The position numbers and the translations under genes were made by a program. A stretch of 11,892 nucleotides of DNA, from assembly GCA_027296045.1 (NCBI GenBank), contig JAPUJS010000056.1, forward strand, positions 1-11,892. Direction: 5' to 3'. Source of the stretch: a bacterium. GTDB lineage: Bacteria > Latescibacterota > UBA2968. Position 1 is the first letter of the stretch. Every line of letters starts with the position of its first letter. Shown in pieces: positions 8,995 to 11,892 of the stretch. Under the pieces are notes generated by a model that saw only the letters and a program-made list of their open reading frames with translations, had not been told where the DNA came from and did not search any database.

Positions 8995-10107
8995 TTACGC
9001 GTTGCGGCTTTCAAAGTCGATGCGGGGATCGACCAGTGTGTAGGTTAGGTCACTGATCAGTTGCATGACCAACCCGAGCAGGGTAAAAAAATAGAGCGTG
9101 GCGAACATGACGGGATAATCCCGATTGATGGCGGCCTCGTAGCCCAAAAGTCCGATGCCGTCGAGGGAAAAGATGATTTCGGTGAGCAGCGCGCCGGTAA
9201 AGAGGATGCTGATAAACGCACCCGGGAAGCCAGCGATGATGATGAGCATGGCGTTGCGAAAGATATGGCCATAGAGCACCCGACGTTCGCTAACGCCTTT
9301 TGCCCGGGCGGTCATCACATATTGTTTGTTGATCTCATCCAGGAAGGAGTTTTTGGTGAGCAGGGTCAGTCCGGCAAAAGCGCCGACGAGCAGGGAGAAG
9401 ACAGGCAGGGCCAGGTGCCAGAAGTAGTCGAAGATTTTTTCGAAAAAGCCGAAGGTTTCCCACTCGGGCGAAGTGAGTCCGCGCAGCGGGAACCAGTCGA
9501 AGTAGCGGCCCCCTGAAAAGAGGACGATGAGCAGGATGGCGAACAGGAAGCCCGGTACGGCGTTGCCGACGACAATAATGCCCGAAGACCAGACGTCCAT
9601 TCTGGTGCCGTCCCGAACGGCTTTGGCAATTCCCAGGGGAATGGAGATGAGGTAGGTTAAGAGCGTGGTCCAGAGGCCCAAAGAGATGGATACCGGCATT
9701 TTTTCAAGCACGATGTCTGTGACTTTTTGGTCTCGGAAGAAGCTTTCGCCGAAATCGAAGCGGATGTACCGACCTATCATGAGAAAAAGACGTTCGGGTG
9801 CGGGTTTGTCGAAACCGTACATCCGTTCGAGGTCTGCAATGATTTCGGGGTCCAGGCCCTGGGCACCACGGTATTTGATAGACGAGGAGCCGGATCCCAA
9901 CCGGCTGTTGCTTCTGGAACCGCTGACTTCGCCTTGATCGACACCGCTGACCCGGGCGGTGGCGTCCACATCCAGGCCCTGAAGCCGGGCGATGGCCTGT
10001 TCGATAGGTCCCCCCGGTGCGGCTTGAATCACGATGAAATTGATGATCATGATGCCGAGCAATGTAGGGAAAATCAGAAGAATCCTGCGGATGATATAGG
10101 CCAGCAT
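8995..10107 (-). CDS. yejB: ABC importer inner-membrane permease (YejB-like)
   Basis: This 370-residue permease is the partner of the YejE-like subunit. TM1 (about 9-29, LLIFPTLLGIMIINF) is followed by IQAAPGGP, the usual opening of DppB/YejB permeases. A polar Gly/Ser-rich periplasmic segment (about 50-80) ends in YRGAQGLDPE, as in YejB. Further TM segments lie near 142-162, 176-198, 232-251, 283-312 and 334-355. The EAA loop is at 262-285 (YVMTARAKGVSERR). The C terminus reads YTLVDPRIDFE, a hallmark of this subunit. The start is the ATG at 10107, 8 nt after the binding-protein stop; a GGGAG (10121-10125) 13 nt upstream is the likely RBS. A GTG 54 nt further upstream lies inside the binding-protein gene and precedes residues that do not look like a permease start. 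Confidence 0.94.
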   Translation of the reverse strand: MLAYIIRRILLIFPTLLGIMIINFIVIQAAPGGPIEQAIARLQGLDVDATARVSGVDQGEVSGSRSNSRLGSGSSSIKYRGAQGLDPEIIADLERMYGFDKPAPERLFLMIGRYIRFDFGESFFRDQKVTDIVLEKMPVSISLGLWTTLLTYLISIPLGIAKAVRDGTRMDVWSSGIIVVGNAVPGFLFAILLIVLFSGGRYFDWFPLRGLTSPEWETFGFFEKIFDYFWHLALPVFSLLVGAFAGLTLLTKNSFLDEINKQYVMTARAKGVSERRVLYGHIFRNAMLIIIAGFPGAFISILFTGALLTEIIFSLDGIGLLGYEAAINRDYPVMFATLYFFTLLGLVMQLISDLTYTLVDPRIDFESRNA

Positions 10108-10115
10108 TTTGTCTT

Positions 10116-11892
10116 TTACTCTCCCTGCGTCAGTTTGGCAGCCTTGGCCTGATCCACCCACCAGGTGGAAGGAAAGGTGCTAAAAGGACTCGACATATAT
10201 TTTGCGGTCACGGAGGGTTTGCCAAATTTGTTCCAGTAGACCAGCCTGTGGCTGCGGATGTGCCAGTGGGGGATGACATAATGGCCCCACAGCAAGACAC
10301 GATCCAGCGCCCGGGTGGCGGCTACCAGGGTTTCCCGGTCGGGTGCGTTGATCAGTGTTTCGACCATTTCGTCGATGACCGGGTTTTTGATGCCTGCGTA
10401 GTTGCGACTGCCGGATGTGTCTGCAGATTTGGTGGTCCAATAATTGCGCTGTTCGTTGCCCGGGCTCAGGGATTGGCCCCGGGAGGAAACAATGATGTCA
10501 AAATCAAATTCCTGAAGGCGGTTTTGATATTGGGCCGTATCGACAATGCGGATGGTGGCTTCGATGCCCAGGCGTTTGAGATTTTGGACCATCGGGCCGA
10601 CAACGCGCTCAAACGAAGGCGAAATCAGGAGGAACTCAAAGGTCATGACTTCCCCCGTCTGGTTATGGGTGAGTTTGCCCTCTTTGATTTCCCAGCCGGC
10701 TTCCCTCAGCATGGTGCGGCCGGTGCGCAGGTTCTGACGGAGATTGCCCGAGCCGTCTGTGGATGGGGGAACGTAGGTCTTGGTGAATACTTCATCCGGG
10801 ATGCGGCCTCGATAGGTTTCTAAAATGGCGAGTTCTTTGCCTTCGGGAAAATCCGAGGAGGCCAGTTCGGTGTTGGAAAAGTAGCTTGTGGTGCGTTCAT
10901 ATTGGCCGTAGAAAAGTTTGGCGTTGGTCCATTCGAAGTCGAAGGCATAGGCCAGGGCGTGGCGCACTTTGGGGTCGGCAAATTTGGCCCGGCGCATATT
11001 GAACCAGAAGCCCTGCATGCCGGTGCCGTTTTCGTGCGAAATGAGTTCTTTGACCAGGCGACCGTCTTCCAGGGCAGGGATGTTATAGGCCGTTGCCCAC
11101 TCCTTGGAGATGTTTTCGGAGCGGAAATCGTATTCGGCCGATTTCAGGGCTTCGATGGCCACATTGGCATCCTTATAATAGTCGTAGCGGATCACATCCG
11201 GGTTGTAGTGCCCTTTGTTGATGGCCAGGTTTTTCCCCCAATAATTTTCCACCCGCCGATAGGTAATCGATCTGCCGGCTTCAACGGATTCGATTTTATA
11301 AGGACCACTGCCCAGGGGAGGTTCCAGGGTGGTTTTTTCAAAGTTGTGGGTTTCCCAGTAGTGTTTTGGAAGGATGGGGAGTTGGCCGACGATGAGGGGC
11401 AGTTCGCGGTTGTCTTCGCCTGCGAAGGTAAATTTGACCTGTCGTTCGCCAACTTTTTCGGCTTTTTGGACATCTCCATAGTAGGATTTAAAATACGGAT
11501 GGCCTTTGGTTTTTAAGGTTTCCAGGCTGAAGATCACGTCGTCAACCGTGACGGGTTTGTCGTCGTGCCAGCGAGCTTCCGCACGGAGTGTGAAGGTGGC
11601 CCAGGAGCGGTCATCGGGCACTTCAATACTTTCTGCCAGGAGGCAATATTCGGTGAAGGCTTCGTCTCTGGAGGACTGCATAAGGGATTCGCCAATCAAA
11701 CCCAGGCCGTAGGCGGTCACGCCTTTGAGAATATTTCCGTTCAGGCTGTCGAATGTTCCGAGTGCGGCCATTTTGACCCGGCCGCCTTTGGGGGCGTTGG
11801 GGTTAACATATTCGAAGTGCTTGAAGTCGGGGCCGTATTTGACATCGCCATGCATGGCGATTGCATGGCCTGTGTACGTCGGCAGGTCGGCC
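10116..11892 (-). CDS. yejA: Family-5 extracellular solute-binding protein (YejA-like), 5' partial
   Basis: This periplasmic binding protein of the SBP_bac_5 class captures the ligand for the Yej-type permease. The reading frame stays open to the window edge (591 residues visible). An internal ATG at 11855 falls within mature-protein sequence (GHAIAMHGDVKYG), so the real start and signal peptide lie outside. Recognisable parts in order are FEYVNPNAPKGG near the N terminus, a RARW-type segment (RAEARWHDDKPVTVDDV), GSGPYKIES, VIRYDYYKDANVA, the FWFNMRRAKFADPKVR and AYAFDFEW segment typical of family 5, AGWEIKEG, and a tryptophan-rich C terminus (STWWVDQAKAAKL). It closely follows E. coli YejA as I remember it. 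YejA-type proteins bind oligopeptides, microcin C or muropeptides; some family-5 proteins bind oligosaccharides. The ligand here is not determined. Confidence 0.94.
   Translation of the reverse strand, partial: ADLPTYTGHAIAMHGDVKYGPDFKHFEYVNPNAPKGGRVKMAALGTFDSLNGNILKGVTAYGLGLIGESLMQSSRDEAFTEYCLLAESIEVPDDRSWATFTLRAEARWHDDKPVTVDDVIFSLETLKTKGHPYFKSYYGDVQKAEKVGERQVKFTFAGEDNRELPLIVGQLPILPKHYWETHNFEKTTLEPPLGSGPYKIESVEAGRSITYRRVENYWGKNLAINKGHYNPDVIRYDYYKDANVAIEALKSAEYDFRSENISKEWATAYNIPALEDGRLVKELISHENGTGMQGFWFNMRRAKFADPKVRHALAYAFDFEWTNAKLFYGQYERTTSYFSNTELASSDFPEGKELAILETYRGRIPDEVFTKTYVPPSTDGSGNLRQNLRTGRTMLREAGWEIKEGKLTHNQTGEVMTFEFLLISPSFERVVGPMVQNLKRLGIEATIRIVDTAQYQNRLQEFDFDIIVSSRGQSLSPGNEQRNYWTTKSADTSGSRNYAGIKNPVIDEMVETLINAPDRETLVAATRALDRVLLWGHYVIPHWHIRSHRLVYWNKFGKPSVTAKYMSSPFSTFPSTWWVDQAKAAKLTQGE

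Noticed and set aside
8994..9014. TTG start for the YejE-like permease overlapping the YejB gene
   Set aside because: An ATG 1 nt after the YejB stop fits the tight spacing of the operon, and the seven extra residues have no counterpart in YejE as I know it.
9867..9960. Gly/Ser-rich stretch in the YejB-like permease, considered as an unusual insertion
   Set aside because: E. coli YejB also has a polar, variable periplasmic segment here ending in a YRG..GLDPE motif, so it is a normal family feature.
11819..11855. ATG at 11855 as the start of the binding protein
   Set aside because: The frame is open upstream to the window edge, and the ATG lies in the conserved mature N terminus. Starting here would leave an ABC-importer binding protein without a signal peptide.

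Overview
All eight genes in this window lie on the minus strand, so they read from high to low coordinates. They form two blocks: a peptide-type ABC importer (11892 to 6262) and a small glycan-processing operon (6156 to 6). The junction between the blocks is 105 bp (6157-6261) and holds the only convincing promoter, with a 13-bp palindrome overlapping its -10 box. No gap exceeds 300 bp. I see no tRNA, rRNA, mobile element, CRISPR array or long repeat.

Block 1 is a complete four-gene Yej-type importer, apart from the 5' end of the binding protein, which runs off the window. In order it has a family-5 solute-binding protein (YejA-like), permeases YejB-like and YejE-like, and a fused double ATPase (YejF-like). 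Spacings are 8 nt, 1 nt and a 4-nt GTGA overlap, so this is one tightly coupled transcription unit. Known Yej systems import oligopeptides, microcin C and muropeptides. The substrate here cannot be read from the sequence.

Block 2 encodes two formylglycine-type sulfatases of clearly different subfamilies, a GH29 alpha-L-fucosidase, a small serine alpha/beta hydrolase and a Gfo/Idh/MocA-family NAD(P)-dependent oxidoreductase. Gaps are 30, 54, 48 and 7 nt, and most starts have a recognisable Shine-Dalgarno sequence. The content suggests desulfation, removal of L-fucose, possible ester or lactone cleavage and sugar oxidation, i.e. use of a sulfated fucose-containing glycan. None of these five proteins shows a signal peptide or membrane anchor. 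As written, the pathway would work in the cytoplasm on imported, already short substrates. Whether the neighbouring Yej-type importer supplies them is an open and interesting question.

The organism is a bacterium, probably Gram-negative because it has a periplasmic-binding-protein importer of proteobacterial Yej type. DNA is moderately GC-rich by eye and codon use looks uniform across both blocks. Sulfatases, GH29 and Gfo/Idh/MocA enzymes together are typical of uncultivated marine or sponge-associated lineages (Planctomycetes, Lentisphaerae, Latescibacterota, Poribacteria and similar). I cannot assign a phylum from this window. The matching sulfatase-maturation enzyme is not in view.
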